The notes under the pieces: model-generated
Database searches by the model: none
The model's input: the letters and a program-made list of their open reading frames with translations, nothing else
Told to the model about the DNA's origin: nothing
Made by a program: the position numbers and the translations under genes
Source of the DNA: an uncultured Acetobacteraceae bacterium
GTDB lineage: Bacteria; Pseudomonadota; Alphaproteobacteria; Acetobacterales; Acetobacteraceae
Assembly: GCA_903877125.1 (NCBI GenBank)
Contig: CAIRCM010000210.1
Coordinates: 1-44,728 of the forward strand
DNA length: 44,728 nt
Direction: 5' to 3'
Shown: one piece after another, positions 16,901 to 24,247 of the stretch
Numbering within the stretch: position 1 is the first letter of the stretch
How the letters are laid out: each line of letters opens with the position of its first letter

Positions 16901-17280
16901 GCGATCTGTATTTCCCCAATGGCAGCCTGCAACCGCTCGTGCGGTTCGACCTGACACCGACCGAGGCGGGGGCCGGAACCCTTGAATACGCCGGCGCCAA
17001 GATCGTCGCGGCGGCCGGCACCCAGGCGCGACCGGCGGCGTTGACTTGGCCCGCCACGACCACCGCCCGCCTGACGATCGCTGGCACGCAGCCATTGGAG
17101 GCCCCTGGCCCCTGGTCGCTGTTCCGTCTGATCGAGCAAGCGCAGGTGACAGGATCCGGCGACCGGCTCACGTTGCAATTCGGCGCCGGGGGCCAGTCGG
17201 CCCGATTCGATCTGCGCGCCAACCCCAACCCGTTCAACAGCACGCTGCTGCGGGAGTTCCGCTGTCCGGTGGTACAATAG
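13978..17280 (+). CDS. tssM: Type VI secretion system membrane subunit TssM (IcmF)
   Basis: An 1100-residue inner-membrane protein, slightly shorter than many TssM proteins. Two N-terminal membrane helices (about 10-30 and 38-60) are followed by a cytoplasmic GTPase-like domain with Walker A GPPGSGKT at 113-120 and IDTAGRY at 161-167. A third helix at about 421-441 (IAGYAVCAVAALAGAGLLYT) leads to a large periplasmic region ending in a beta-rich domain that contacts TssJ. With TssL and TssJ it forms the trans-envelope complex. It is coupled to tssL by an ATGA overlap. No other core T6SS gene is within the window; tRNA genes follow directly. Confidence 0.94.
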   Translation: MKFSVMRWVFTLVGVQMLAGVIWVLGPLWPVLESQTLRLAAIGGLLLLWLLVNLLLDFLSSSRDRALTRGITAATDEEVAAVGAKLSTALARLKEVKGRRGSLYEQPWYAIIGPPGSGKTTALLNAGLKFPLSNELGPGAVGGVGGTRLCEWWFTEDAVLIDTAGRYTTQDSDAAVDKAGWDAFLTLLRKTRPKQPLNGVIVAIAMEDVAADSTTVLDNHARTIRARIDELEVRLGKHLPIYVMFTKADLLIGFTEFFADLDRVGREQIWGTTFKLGGDRNVAAGLQPLLERLTRRVYPRLDAEVDPDRRALIAGFPAQLASVLPRLDAFVAKAFAADATGAAPLLRGVYLTSGTQEGTPIDRLIGSLAFSFGLDQRRAARLRPEAGRSYFLAGLLRNVVFREAMLVVEKPGADKRRRRMRIAGYAVCAVAALAGAGLLYTQEASSRAAIDRTQERLVAVEKQTEGLPLDPVSDSDFARIVPWLDAAAKASVAPGGDLVGFSQDAKLGAAHAALYRHALAFALFPRMVWRAETRMRGALTDPDALYDATRIYLMLGGAGPLDGALVESWFAQDFAATYPGDDKAALRTSLLRHVHALVQDTLPGVTLDGPLVAQARAAMGHVTLAERAYSRLKPSVAAHLPPPWKPSEALGVAGSELFGRLSGRKLDEGISGLFTPAGFRDAVLPVLAHVAQQTANEGWVVGETIPADSPARRTLEADVVALYVKNYDAAWDGLFADLDPLPPRNLTQAAQDFFILASPNSPIRSVLASAAAQLAPAAGAPPGPLTDAVRAVDQRYQPLQGVAGGNGPAPIDLVLRPLGDLQQQLAKQAATTNKISATDAGQDPAAALKVASVRQPEPLARWLVTLATGGAALRDGGPRGAMIAAWTAGGGPAALCQTVTANRYPFTPGASSDVPLQDFTRLLGPGGAIDAFFNTQLKPYVDMTGKQWKPKAVDNVNPPVSADSVAQFQRAAAIRDLYFPNGSLQPLVRFDLTPTEAGAGTLEYAGAKIVAAAGTQARPAALTWPATTTARLTIAGTQPLEAPGPWSLFRLIEQAQVTGSGDRLTLQFGAGGQSARFDLRANPNPFNSTLLREFRCPVVQ

Positions 17281-17297
17281 CAGGAAGGGGGGGAGCG

Positions 17298-17383
17298 TGG
17301 TGGCCATCCTCGGACTCGAACCGAGATGCCCTTTCGAGCGAGCGATTTTGAGTCGCTTGCGTCTACCATTCCGCCAGACGGCC
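17298..17383 (-). tRNA. tRNA-Leu (anticodon CAA)
   Basis: The reverse strand folds as a class II tRNA. The acceptor strands GGCCGTC and GATGGCC pair (one G-T), the discriminator is A, and CCA is encoded (17298-17300). The anticodon stem AGCGA/TCGCT encloses CTCAAAA, giving CAA, which reads UUG. The T-arm contains GGTTCGAGTCC. The long variable arm is typical of leucine tRNA. Confidence 0.95.
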
Positions 17384-17524
17384 ACGCGGCGGGTCTGATA
17401 GCAGGGTCCGCGCCAAATGAGAAGTGTGTGAGGCATGCGTTAAAATGCGGTGACTCGCGTATTGACCCGCGTGCCGGCCGCATCTAAAGAAGCCGCCTCG
17501 CGCGATACCACCGCCGCGCGTTGT

Positions 17525-17599
17525 TCGGGTGTAGCTCAGCGGTAGAGCAATCGGCTGTTAACCGATCGGTCGTAGGTTCGAATCCTACCGCCCGAGCCA
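17525..17599 (+). tRNA. tRNA-Asn (anticodon GTT)
   Basis: The acceptor strands TCGGGTG and CGCCCGA pair, the discriminator is G, and CCA is encoded (17597-17599). The D-arm is TAGCTCAGCGGTAGAGC. The anticodon stem ATCGG/CCGAT encloses CTGTTAA, giving GTT (Asn). The T-arm contains GGTTCGAATCC. The 222 bases after it, up to the immunity gene, hold no gene I can support, and I found no copy of the tRNA 3' end nearby that would mark an att site. Confidence 0.95.
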
Positions 17600-17821
17600 G
17601 TCTATCAAGAAAATCAATGAATTATGGGGAACTTCGGTCCAGTTTGGTCCATGTGCCGAGGCGGAACCTTTTTGCTGGTCCTGGACCATGCAAAAGTGCC
17701 CGTTGCCATGGTGTGGCGGCCGAGTGCCGGAGCGGGCCATGCGGGGTTCGCGTGTGCCCTCTGCCGGTTGCCTGCCGAACCCACACGGATCGCTGGCATC
17801 CAGCGTTGATCGGTGTTGCGC

Positions 17822-18061
17822 TCAGTCGCGAAGGAGTTGCTCCTTCGCCTTCTGAACGGCGTCCAAAAACCAGTCCAAACCGACAGAACTGCAGACCGCT
17901 GACGGATCGGAGTTCGTTGGAAACTCTAATCTTAAGTCATCCGGCCCATGATCCTGGCTGATCAACGCGACGAACTTCCCGTCGCAATAAATCTCCGCCA
18001 CCAACTGCTGGTAGTCTGTGTCGCTGGCGATAGTCACAGTCAAGCTAGAAGGAGAATTCAT
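17822..18061 (-). CDS. Putative immunity protein of a toxin-immunity pair
   Basis: A 79-residue acidic protein: TVTIASDTDYQQLVAEIYCDGKFVALISQDHGPDDLRLEFP, then GLDWFLDAVQKAKEQLL. This pattern (DYE-LVAEIY-DGKFVALISQE-GP--L-LEFP ... LDWF--A---AK) recurs in small proteins encoded beside polymorphic-type toxins; I recall it as a pattern and cannot name a Pfam family. It starts in an ATGA overlap with the stop of the 332-residue gene, so the two are translationally coupled, as expected for a toxin and its antidote. It would act in the cytoplasm by binding the toxin's C-terminal domain. A strong hairpin (GCGAAGGAG/CTCCTTCGC) covers its last codons but lacks a T-run. Confidence 0.6.
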   Translation of the reverse strand: MNSPSSLTVTIASDTDYQQLVAEIYCDGKFVALISQDHGPDDLRLEFPTNSDPSAVCSSVGLDWFLDAVQKAKEQLLRD

Positions 18062-19056
18062 TGGGATGGCTCCAGAAAACCTCGAAAAACACCGTTTGCA
18101 TCGAACCGTGCGCCACGTCCGCCGGGTCCGATGACATCAAAGCCCCCAAATCGGTTGCCCGATCTGGTTGTCGAAGCAGGATCGCTCAATATCCCGTCGA
18201 GCGCTTCCTGTCCCTGTTGATTGACACTGGTCGGGTTCCCCTTGGCGGGAGGAAATACGCTCCGCGATCGGCCACCATGCTTCTGTAGCGCCCGCCCGGC
18301 TCTGGACAGTTCGCTGGACGTGTCGGCGGGGTCTTTCGCTCTGCCGCTGTCGGAGAGCGCTTTCGTCTGACGCCCTGCGATGGTTTGGCTGAAATCGGTC
18401 TGTCGCGCGGGCCTGACCTGCCGCAAAATCGCACCACTCGCCGCGCGGAGACCGGCGGCAACACCTTTCGCCAACCCAGCGGCGCCAATGCCAAGCACGG
18501 TTTCCAGAGGGTAAACCGGGGTGATCGCATCCTTGCGCGGGTCCGGTGGTTGTTCGCTTCTCTCAATCGCGGCGGTTGTGGCCGGATCGCTGGCGCGTTG
18601 CGCGGCATCCGCCATGAAAGCAGACCAACGATCCAACCCGACCGCCTGTTGCGCGGCGGCCAAATCGTTCGCCGCCTCACGCAGTTCGGCGTGGCTTTGG
18701 GCCAGATTGGCGGTCATGGCGGCGTTGTGAAGTCTCGCGGCCACGGGATCGTCAGCCGCCCGGCCAAAGAAGTGTTCGGCGAAGCTCGCCATGCCCATGC
18801 GAGCGCCACGCCCCCAAACTTTCATCAGCCCGGTCAGACGCTCAAACCCCGCACCACTTGGCTGCGCGGAGGGGTGTCTGCGGGCCGATGCGGGCAGCGC
18901 GCCCGTAGCGCCGTAGATGACAGCTTGAATACGCCGGTCCAGCCCTCCCGTCCCGAACAATCCCGTGCCAGGCGAACCACCTTCCTGATCGGTCTTTGGC
19001 GCGGTGCCGCTGCCAAACCAGCCGTGCTCCTGGCGCCCTTGATCCTCCCAACTCAT
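18058..19056 (-). CDS. Putative polymorphic-type toxin with C-terminal toxin domain
   Basis: A 332-residue protein without signal peptide. The N-terminus has EHGWFGSGTAP and a Gly-rich stretch (GTGLFGTGGLDRR). The middle (about 75-165) is helical and alanine-rich, and a glycine/alanine hydrophobic segment follows (about 185-215). The last 80-90 residues form a compact module: ALQKHGGRSRSVFPPAKGN, NQQGQEALDGILSDP, GNRFGGFDVIGPGGRGARF and FRGFLEP. This module resembles C-terminal nuclease-type toxin domains of polymorphic toxins (possibly the Barnase/EndoU/colicin E5-D/RelE group; not certain). The gene is coupled to the immunity-like gene by ATGA and lies 1.8 kb from tssM, so a T6SS effector is possible, although no PAAR or Rhs domain is seen. 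Confidence 0.55.
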   Translation of the reverse strand: MSWEDQGRQEHGWFGSGTAPKTDQEGGSPGTGLFGTGGLDRRIQAVIYGATGALPASARRHPSAQPSGAGFERLTGLMKVWGRGARMGMASFAEHFFGRAADDPVAARLHNAAMTANLAQSHAELREAANDLAAAQQAVGLDRWSAFMADAAQRASDPATTAAIERSEQPPDPRKDAITPVYPLETVLGIGAAGLAKGVAAGLRAASGAILRQVRPARQTDFSQTIAGRQTKALSDSGRAKDPADTSSELSRAGRALQKHGGRSRSVFPPAKGNPTSVNQQGQEALDGILSDPASTTRSGNRFGGFDVIGPGGRGARFDANGVFRGFLEPSQ

Positions 19057-19279
19057 GTCAAATCCGCAGCTTCAAAATAGTCGATATGCCAAAATTTAAG
19101 GAAGGATATCCTAGAACATATCAGCAACTTCGTCAAGCGATTTCGAAGATGGCCTTGCCGTCCATGGGATCGCGGCAGCAGGCGCGGAACTGGTTTCGGT
19201 AATCCGCAACCACGTTGGCTTGGTTGAGTGGCCGGGACAACCGGTCAGTCCTTCCGCTGTAGCAAGCGCCCGATCAGGT

Positions 19280-20425
19280 CTACCCACCCAGCCGCGCCGC
19301 CCCCGCCGCCGCGATATGCGCGATCTGCCCCCCAGCGACCGTCAGCACCGCACGCGACGTCGCGGGGTCGAACACGACGATATCCGCCCGCTTGCCAACC
19401 TCGATACTCCCGCGATCCGTCAATCCAGCGGCCGCCGCGGGATTGGCCGAAATCAATCCCCAGGCACGCGCCAGATCGAGCACGCCGCGCCCGGCGAGAA
19501 TGAACGCCGCCCGAGCCATCGCGGGATAGAAGTAATCGGACGATAACACGTTGCAGACCCCGGCCTCTGCCATCAGCGCGGCCGAGGCCCAGCCCAGATG
19601 CGACCGGCCCCGGACGACGTTGGGACTGCCCATGACCACATAGTCGCCGGCCGAGCGGGCGGACCGGCCGACCTCCTCCGCCAGGGGGAATTCGCAGATA
19701 CGCGCGCCCTGCCCGCGGAATGCATCCCGCCGTTCAATGTTGTAATCGTCATGACTAGCCATCGGCAGCCCAGCCGCCCGAGCGGCCGCGCCAATCCGGT
19801 CGATGCCGGCGGGTACAGCGTCCGCTCCGGCGCCGACCCGTTCCGCCAACACCTTGAACTCGGCCAGTTTCATGCCCGCACGATCGGCGTATTTCGCCCC
19901 GGCCACGGAGTCGGTCAGCTTGTGCAGGATCGACGGCGTGTGATCGTTGAAGGCCAGCAGATGCACCCGCCCCGCCGCGATATCGGCGACCGCCGTGTCC
20001 AGCGCATCGAGGTTGAACGCCTCCCATCGCAGATGCACCCGCATGTCGGCGGTCCATGATCCCGCCTCCAGCGCGTCCAGCATTCGCGACCAGGCACCAA
20101 GGCTGCGCAGACCCGGTTCCCAGGACAGTGTTACGCCGTGGAAAGCGGTGGTGATGCCGTTCGAGAGAAGCTGCGCCTCGGTATCGCGCAACGCCAGATC
20201 GACCGGAAAATCCACGCCAGGCCGCGGTTCCATCTGCCGTTCGAACGCATCGCCATGGATGTCGACGATGCCGGGCAGGACGAGCATATCCGACGCATCG
20301 AAGGCGAGATCGGCCGAGCCGCCGCCGGACGCCTGAATATGGCCGTCGGCGAGCAGAACATCGGCGCCCGAGACGACGCCGGAGGGCAGCAGCATTTCGC
20401 CGCCGGTAATACGCAGGGATCGCAT
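19280..20425 (-). CDS. PhnM-family amidohydrolase (second phosphonate-pathway paralogue)
   Basis: A 381-residue metal-dependent hydrolase of the amidohydrolase superfamily. The metal-binding region reads VLPGIVDIHGDAFERQMEPRPGV, followed by NGITTAFHGVTLSWEPGLR and later MASHDDYN, SPNVVRGRSHLGW and VLSSDYF. It is annotated-like an alpha-D-ribose 1-methylphosphonate 5-triphosphate diphosphatase but belongs to a different subgroup from the canonical PhnM at 25703-26854, where the motif is VDLHTDNLERQ. It is downstream of phnF on the minus strand (11-base gap), divergent from phnG-M. The frame is open upstream, but ATG 20425 fits the family start. Its substrate may be PhnM's or a related intermediate. 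Confidence 0.8.
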   Translation of the reverse strand: MRSLRITGGEMLLPSGVVSGADVLLADGHIQASGGGSADLAFDASDMLVLPGIVDIHGDAFERQMEPRPGVDFPVDLALRDTEAQLLSNGITTAFHGVTLSWEPGLRSLGAWSRMLDALEAGSWTADMRVHLRWEAFNLDALDTAVADIAAGRVHLLAFNDHTPSILHKLTDSVAGAKYADRAGMKLAEFKVLAERVGAGADAVPAGIDRIGAAARAAGLPMASHDDYNIERRDAFRGQGARICEFPLAEEVGRSARSAGDYVVMGSPNVVRGRSHLGWASAALMAEAGVCNVLSSDYFYPAMARAAFILAGRGVLDLARAWGLISANPAAAAGLTDRGSIEVGKRADIVVFDPATSRAVLTVAGGQIAHIAAAGAARLGG

Positions 20426-20436
20426 ATCGGACTCTC

Positions 20437-21165
20437 TCAGGGTTCGAAGACCATTTGGACGCGGGGGGTGGGATAAAGGCCGATGGCGAACTCCACCACC
20501 GCGCCGCCATTGTCGACGTTGGTATTCTCCGCCACCAGGACCGGCCGATTGCGCGGCATCCGCAAACGGTCCGCTTCTGACGGTGTTGGCAGGCGCGCGG
20601 TCACCCGGCTGGTTTGCCGCTGGTAGTCCGCGACGCCGACGATCTTGAATGCCTCGGTGATGCTGGGTTGATCGTACAACGCCGCGAGCATGCCGGGATG
20701 CCGGAAATAATGCCGCGCCAGGCTGACCGGCCGGCCGTCGGCGAGGCCAAGGCGCTCCAGCAGCACGATCTTCGCACCAACCCGCACGCCCAGGCCGGTG
20801 GCCGTCTGCGCGTCGGCGGGCATGTCGCGCAACTGCAGCACCTCGCCCGACGGTTCCTTGTTGTGGCGGCGGATCCACTCCGAGAATCGGGTGCGCGGTT
20901 CGACTGTGTAATCCAGCACGTCCTCGGAGACGAATGTGCCGCGGCCCTGCTCGATTCGCACCAAACCCTCCCGCGAGAGCTCATCGAGCGCTCGGCGTAC
21001 GGTATGGCGGTTGACGGAAAATCGGGCGGACAGTTCCGCCTCGGTCGGCAGGCGACCGCCGGGGACGTATGTACCGTCGGCGATTTGCCGCTGCAACGTC
21101 TCGGCGATCTGGCGCCAGAGGGAGATACCGTCGTGACGGTGCATGTCGGGCGGCACGATGTTCAC
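20437..21165 (-). CDS. phnF: Phosphonate operon regulator PhnF (GntR/HutC family)
   Basis: A 242-residue regulator. The N-terminal winged helix (residues about 12-78: LWRQIAETLQRQIADGTYVPGGRLPTEAELSARFSVNRHTVRRALDELSREGLV) includes the GntR signature, followed by RIEQGRGTFV. The C-terminal UTRA ligand domain (about 95-240) ends VVEFAIGLYPTPRVQMVF. It is expected to repress the divergent phn genes and its own operon, releasing on binding of a phosphorus compound. It starts with GTG at 21165; an ATG at 21144 is an alternative. A consensus HutC-type site lies 79 bases upstream, just before phnG. It is co-transcribed with a PhnM-family gene. Confidence 0.9.
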   Translation of the reverse strand: MNIVPPDMHRHDGISLWRQIAETLQRQIADGTYVPGGRLPTEAELSARFSVNRHTVRRALDELSREGLVRIEQGRGTFVSEDVLDYTVEPRTRFSEWIRRHNKEPSGEVLQLRDMPADAQTATGLGVRVGAKIVLLERLGLADGRPVSLARHYFRHPGMLAALYDQPSITEAFKIVGVADYQRQTSRVTARLPTPSEADRLRMPRNRPVLVAENTNVDNGGAVVEFAIGLYPTPRVQMVFEP

Positions 21166-21243
21166 AGAGGGTTCATCCCATTTTCCGGCGGTCGGCGATA
21201 TCGCGTGGTTGACGTTTAGGCTGGCGATGGATAGATGTCCAGA

Positions 21244-21253
21244 TGTCTAGACA
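21244..21253. promoter_or_regulatory. HutC-type operator in the phnF-phnG intergenic region
   Basis: The perfect 10-bp palindrome TGTCTAGACA contains GTCTAGAC, which fits the HutC-subfamily consensus GTMTAKAC. It is embedded in further repeats: GATGTC occurs twice 8 bases apart (21234, 21242), and TGTCCA (21236-21241) is the inverse of TGGACA (21258-21263). The phnG ATG at 21268 is 15 bases downstream, so bound PhnF would block transcription or initiation of phnG. Confidence 0.7.
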
Positions 21254-21267
21254 TATTTGGACACTCA

Positions 21268-21735
21268 ATGCCGGACAAAATTTCATCCCCCGACCCATAC
21301 GCCGCACGAAAGCGCTGGATGGCGGTCTTGGCCCGAGCAGGCGCGGACGCGATCGCGCGGCGTCTCGCTGGCTATGCTGACATGCCCGATTTCGCTCGCC
21401 TGCGCGGACCGGAAGGCGGGCTGGTCATGGCGCGCGGCCGCACCGGCGGCGCCGGCGCGCCCTTTAACCTCGGCGAGGTCACCGTCACCCGCTGCACCGT
21501 CCGTTCGGCCGATGGGCTGGTCGGTCATGCCTACGTGACTGGCCGCGATGGGCGACACGCCGAGTTGGCGGCGCAGCTCGACGCGTTGATGCAGGACGAA
21601 GGCCGGGCGGCGGCGCTGGAAGCCTTGGTCGTCGCACCGCTGGAAGCCGCCGAGGCCGCACGCCGCGCCGAAACCGCGGCAAAGGCCGAGGCAACCAAGG
21701 TCCGGTTCTTCGCCATGCGGAACATGCGCACATGA
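21268..21735 (+). CDS. phnG: C-P lyase subunit PhnG
   Basis: A 155-residue subunit of the carbon-phosphorus lyase core complex (PhnG2H2I2J2). The recognisable blocks are RKRWMAVLARAG, the conserved GLVMARGRTGGAGAPFNLGEVTVTRC, and GHAYVTGRDGRHAELAAQLDALMQ. PhnG works with PhnH, PhnI and PhnL to place alkylphosphonate on ribose-1-triphosphate. I chose ATG 21268 over an upstream in-frame start at 21235 because the latter would lie inside the operator. It overlaps phnH by 4 bases (ATGA). Confidence 0.93.
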   Translation: MPDKISSPDPYAARKRWMAVLARAGADAIARRLAGYADMPDFARLRGPEGGLVMARGRTGGAGAPFNLGEVTVTRCTVRSADGLVGHAYVTGRDGRHAELAAQLDALMQDEGRAAALEALVVAPLEAAEAARRAETAAKAEATKVRFFAMRNMRT

Positions 21736-22307
21736 ACGCCACCCTCATCGCTGGCTTCGGCGACCCCGTTCAGGACGCACAACGCTGTTTTCGCCATGTG
21801 CTGGATGCGATGTCGCGGCCCGGCCGCATTGCCTCGATCGATGGCGTCGCGCCGCCCAAACCCTTGTGCGTGGCGGCCGCGGCCGTGCTGCTGACCCTGA
21901 TCGATCATGAAACGCCCTTCTGGCTGGACCCGGACGCAGACGCGGCCCGCGCATGGATCGCGTTCCATTGCGGGGCGCCATCGGCGCCGGGACCCGAGGA
22001 CGCGATGTTCGGTTTGTCGCTGGGCCTGCCGGATCTCGGCCGCTTCCGCACCGGCACGCACGAGGGACCGGAAACCTCCGCGACCATCGTCGTGCAACTC
22101 CCCTCGCTGACCGGCGGCCCCGCGCTGCGGCTCAGCGGACCCGGCCTGAAGGACAGCGCCATCATCGCCCCCACGGGCCTGCCCGCCGACTTCCCGGCAC
22201 GCTGGCGGCGCAATCGCGGCCTGTTCCCGGCCGGCATCGACCTCATCCTCTGCGCCGACGACGCGCTGGCCGCACTTCCCCGAACTACCTTGGTCGAGGA
22301 GGCCTGA
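21732..22307 (+). CDS. phnH: C-P lyase subunit PhnH
   Basis: A 191-residue subunit of the carbon-phosphorus lyase core. The N-terminus AGFGDPVQDAQRCFRHVLDAMSRPGRI matches the PhnH signature (F-DPV--AQ--FR--L-AMS-PG). LTLIDHETPFWLDPD and GPGLKDSAIIAPTGLPADF are also typical. It shares a PLP-transferase-like fold without the cofactor lysine and forms a structural dimer with PhnG and PhnI. The start is coupled to phnG, and phnI follows after 3 bases. Confidence 0.94.
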   Translation: MNATLIAGFGDPVQDAQRCFRHVLDAMSRPGRIASIDGVAPPKPLCVAAAAVLLTLIDHETPFWLDPDADAARAWIAFHCGAPSAPGPEDAMFGLSLGLPDLGRFRTGTHEGPETSATIVVQLPSLTGGPALRLSGPGLKDSAIIAPTGLPADFPARWRRNRGLFPAGIDLILCADDALAALPRTTLVEEA

Positions 22308-22310
22308 CCA

Positions 22311-23381
22311 ATGTACGTGACCGTCAAAGGCGGCGAAAAAGCCATCGACGCCGCTCACGCCTGGCTGGCCGAGGAGCGCCGCGGCGACACATCCGTCCCC
22401 GAACTCACCGTCGCCCAAATCGCCGAGCAACTCGGGCGTTCCGTCGACCGGGTGATGGGGGAGGGATCGTGCTACGATCGGGACTTGGCGGCACTGGCGA
22501 TCAAACAATCCCAGGGCGATCTGATCGAGGCCGCCTTTCTGTTGCGCGCCTATCGCACCACCCTGCCCCGTTTCGCGCATTCATTGCCCATCGACACCGC
22601 CACGATGCGGGCGGAGCGGCGGATATCGGCGATCTTCAAGGACCTGCCGGGCGGGCAGATCCTTGGCCCGACCTACGACTATACGCATCGTTTGCTGGAT
22701 TTCGCCCTCGCTACCGGCGGCCCGGTGCCGGCGGTGCCGGTCGCGGAACCCGACGGTTCCGCCTTGCCGCGCGTGCCGGATATCCTTGGGCAGGAGGGCC
22801 TGCTGGAACCGGACGCCGGTTCGGATGCAACGCCGGGCGACCTTACGCGCGAACCCCTGATGTTTCCGGCCAACCGCGATGTGCGCCTGCAAGCTCTGGC
22901 GCGCGGGGATGAGGGGTTTTTGCTGGCACTCGGCTACTCGACCCAGCGCGGCTATGGCGGATCGCATCCCTTCGCGGGGGAAATCCGCATGGGCGAGGTG
23001 TCGGTGGAGATCGAGCCGGCGGAGTTGGGCTTTGCCATCGACATCGGCGACATCGTCGTGACCGAGTGCCAGATGGTCAATCAGTTCCAAGGCAGCAAGA
23101 CCGTTCCGGCGCAGTTCACCCGTGGCTATGGGCTTGTATTCGGCTTCTGCGAACGCAAGGCGATGGCAATGGCACTGGTGGACCGGGCGATGCGGGCGGA
23201 GGAACTGGGCGAAGACGTGACGGCGCCGGCTCAGGACATCGAGTTCGTGCTGTATCACTCCGACAACATCGAAGCGACCGGCTTCACCGAGCATTTGAAG
23301 CTGCCGCATTACGTGGATTTTCAGAGCGAATTGCAGAACGTGCGGCGGATGCGGGCCGAACTGCGGGAGGCCGCGGAATGA
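22311..23381 (+). CDS. phnI: C-P lyase subunit PhnI
   Basis: A 356-residue subunit, the usual length. It begins MYVTVKGGEKAIDAAHAWLAEERRGD, a clear PhnI signature, and continues with QLGRSVDRVMGEGSCYDRDLAALAIKQSQGDLIEAAFLLRAYRTTLPR. Conserved blocks near the end include GYGLVFGFCERKAMAMALVDRAM and DNIEATGFTEHLKLPHYVDFQSEL. PhnI with PhnG/H/L displaces adenine from a purine nucleoside triphosphate by phosphonate. The stop overlaps the phnJ start (ATGA). Confidence 0.95.
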   Translation: MYVTVKGGEKAIDAAHAWLAEERRGDTSVPELTVAQIAEQLGRSVDRVMGEGSCYDRDLAALAIKQSQGDLIEAAFLLRAYRTTLPRFAHSLPIDTATMRAERRISAIFKDLPGGQILGPTYDYTHRLLDFALATGGPVPAVPVAEPDGSALPRVPDILGQEGLLEPDAGSDATPGDLTREPLMFPANRDVRLQALARGDEGFLLALGYSTQRGYGGSHPFAGEIRMGEVSVEIEPAELGFAIDIGDIVVTECQMVNQFQGSKTVPAQFTRGYGLVFGFCERKAMAMALVDRAMRAEELGEDVTAPAQDIEFVLYHSDNIEATGFTEHLKLPHYVDFQSELQNVRRMRAELREAAE

Positions 23382-24247
23382 CCGAAGGCTATAACTTCGC
23401 CTATCTGGATGAGCAGACGAAGCGGATGATCCGCCGAGCGCTGCTGAAGGCGGTGGCGATCCCGGGGCATCAGGTTCCGTTCGGCTCGCGGGAAATGCCG
23501 TTGCCCTATGGCTGGGGCACAGGCGGCATCCAGGTGACCGCATCTATCCTCGGCCACGACGACACGCTCAAGGTCATCGATCAGGGCGCCGACGACACCA
23601 CCAACGCTGTGTCGATCCGCCGTTTCTTCGCCAAAACCGCTGGTGTCGCGACGACGACGCATACCGCGGAAGCAACGGTCATCCAGACCCGCCACCGCAT
23701 TCCAGAAAAGACGCTTCGGGACGATCAGATCATCGTCTATCAGGTACCGCAGCCCGAACCCTTGTTTCGGCTCGAATCCAGCCGGGTGGAAACCCGCCGG
23801 ATGCACGGGCTGGCGGATTACGGCCTGATGCACGTGAAACTCTATGAGGATGTCGCGCGTTTCGGTCAGATCTCGATCAGCTACGATTATCCGGTGCTGG
23901 TAAACCAGCGCTATCTGATGTCGCCCAGCCCGATCCCCGCCTTCGACAATCCGAAGATGGACCGCATGCCCGCGCTGCAATTGTTCGGGGCGGGGCGGGA
24001 AAAACGCATCTACGCGATCCCGCCCTGGACCCAGGTGCGCTCGCTCGATTTCGAGGACCATCCGTTTCGCGCGATCAATGCGCCGGAACCCTGCGGATTG
24101 TGCGGTGCCACCGATTCGTATTTGGACGAGGTGATCACCGACGATCATGGCGGGCGGCTGTTCGTCTGTTCCGACACCGATCACTGCGCCGAACGACGCG
24201 CGGCTGGCCATATCGGCAAGGACGGATTCGCGGAGGCCGCGGAATGA
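23378..24247 (+). CDS. phnJ: C-P lyase PhnJ, radical SAM alpha-D-ribose 1-methylphosphonate 5-phosphate lyase
   Basis: A 289-residue catalytic subunit. It begins MTEGYNFAYLDEQTKRMIRRA. The four invariant cysteines are Cys239-x2-Cys242-x21-Cys264-x5-Cys270, the same spacing as in E. coli PhnJ (241, 244, 266, 272). Three bind the [4Fe-4S] cluster and the last (Cys270) is the thiyl-radical cysteine. The enzyme cleaves the C-P bond, releasing the alkane and 5-phosphoribosyl 1,2-cyclic phosphate. All catalytic residues are intact. It is coupled to phnI and phnK by ATGA overlaps; a longer frame upstream is not needed. Confidence 0.96.
   Translation: MTEGYNFAYLDEQTKRMIRRALLKAVAIPGHQVPFGSREMPLPYGWGTGGIQVTASILGHDDTLKVIDQGADDTTNAVSIRRFFAKTAGVATTTHTAEATVIQTRHRIPEKTLRDDQIIVYQVPQPEPLFRLESSRVETRRMHGLADYGLMHVKLYEDVARFGQISISYDYPVLVNQRYLMSPSPIPAFDNPKMDRMPALQLFGAGREKRIYAIPPWTQVRSLDFEDHPFRAINAPEPCGLCGATDSYLDEVITDDHGGRLFVCSDTDHCAERRAAGHIGKDGFAEAAE

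Noticed and set aside
17624-17809. Possible 61-codon gene after tRNA-Asn
   Set aside because: Composition is plausible but there is no ribosome site, no homology I recognise, and an equally long frame exists on the other strand.
17600-19279. Integrated island bounded by tRNA-Asn and a duplicated attachment site
   Set aside because: No integrase gene and no copy of the tRNA 3' end was found up to 19.3 kb; position beside a tRNA alone is not enough.
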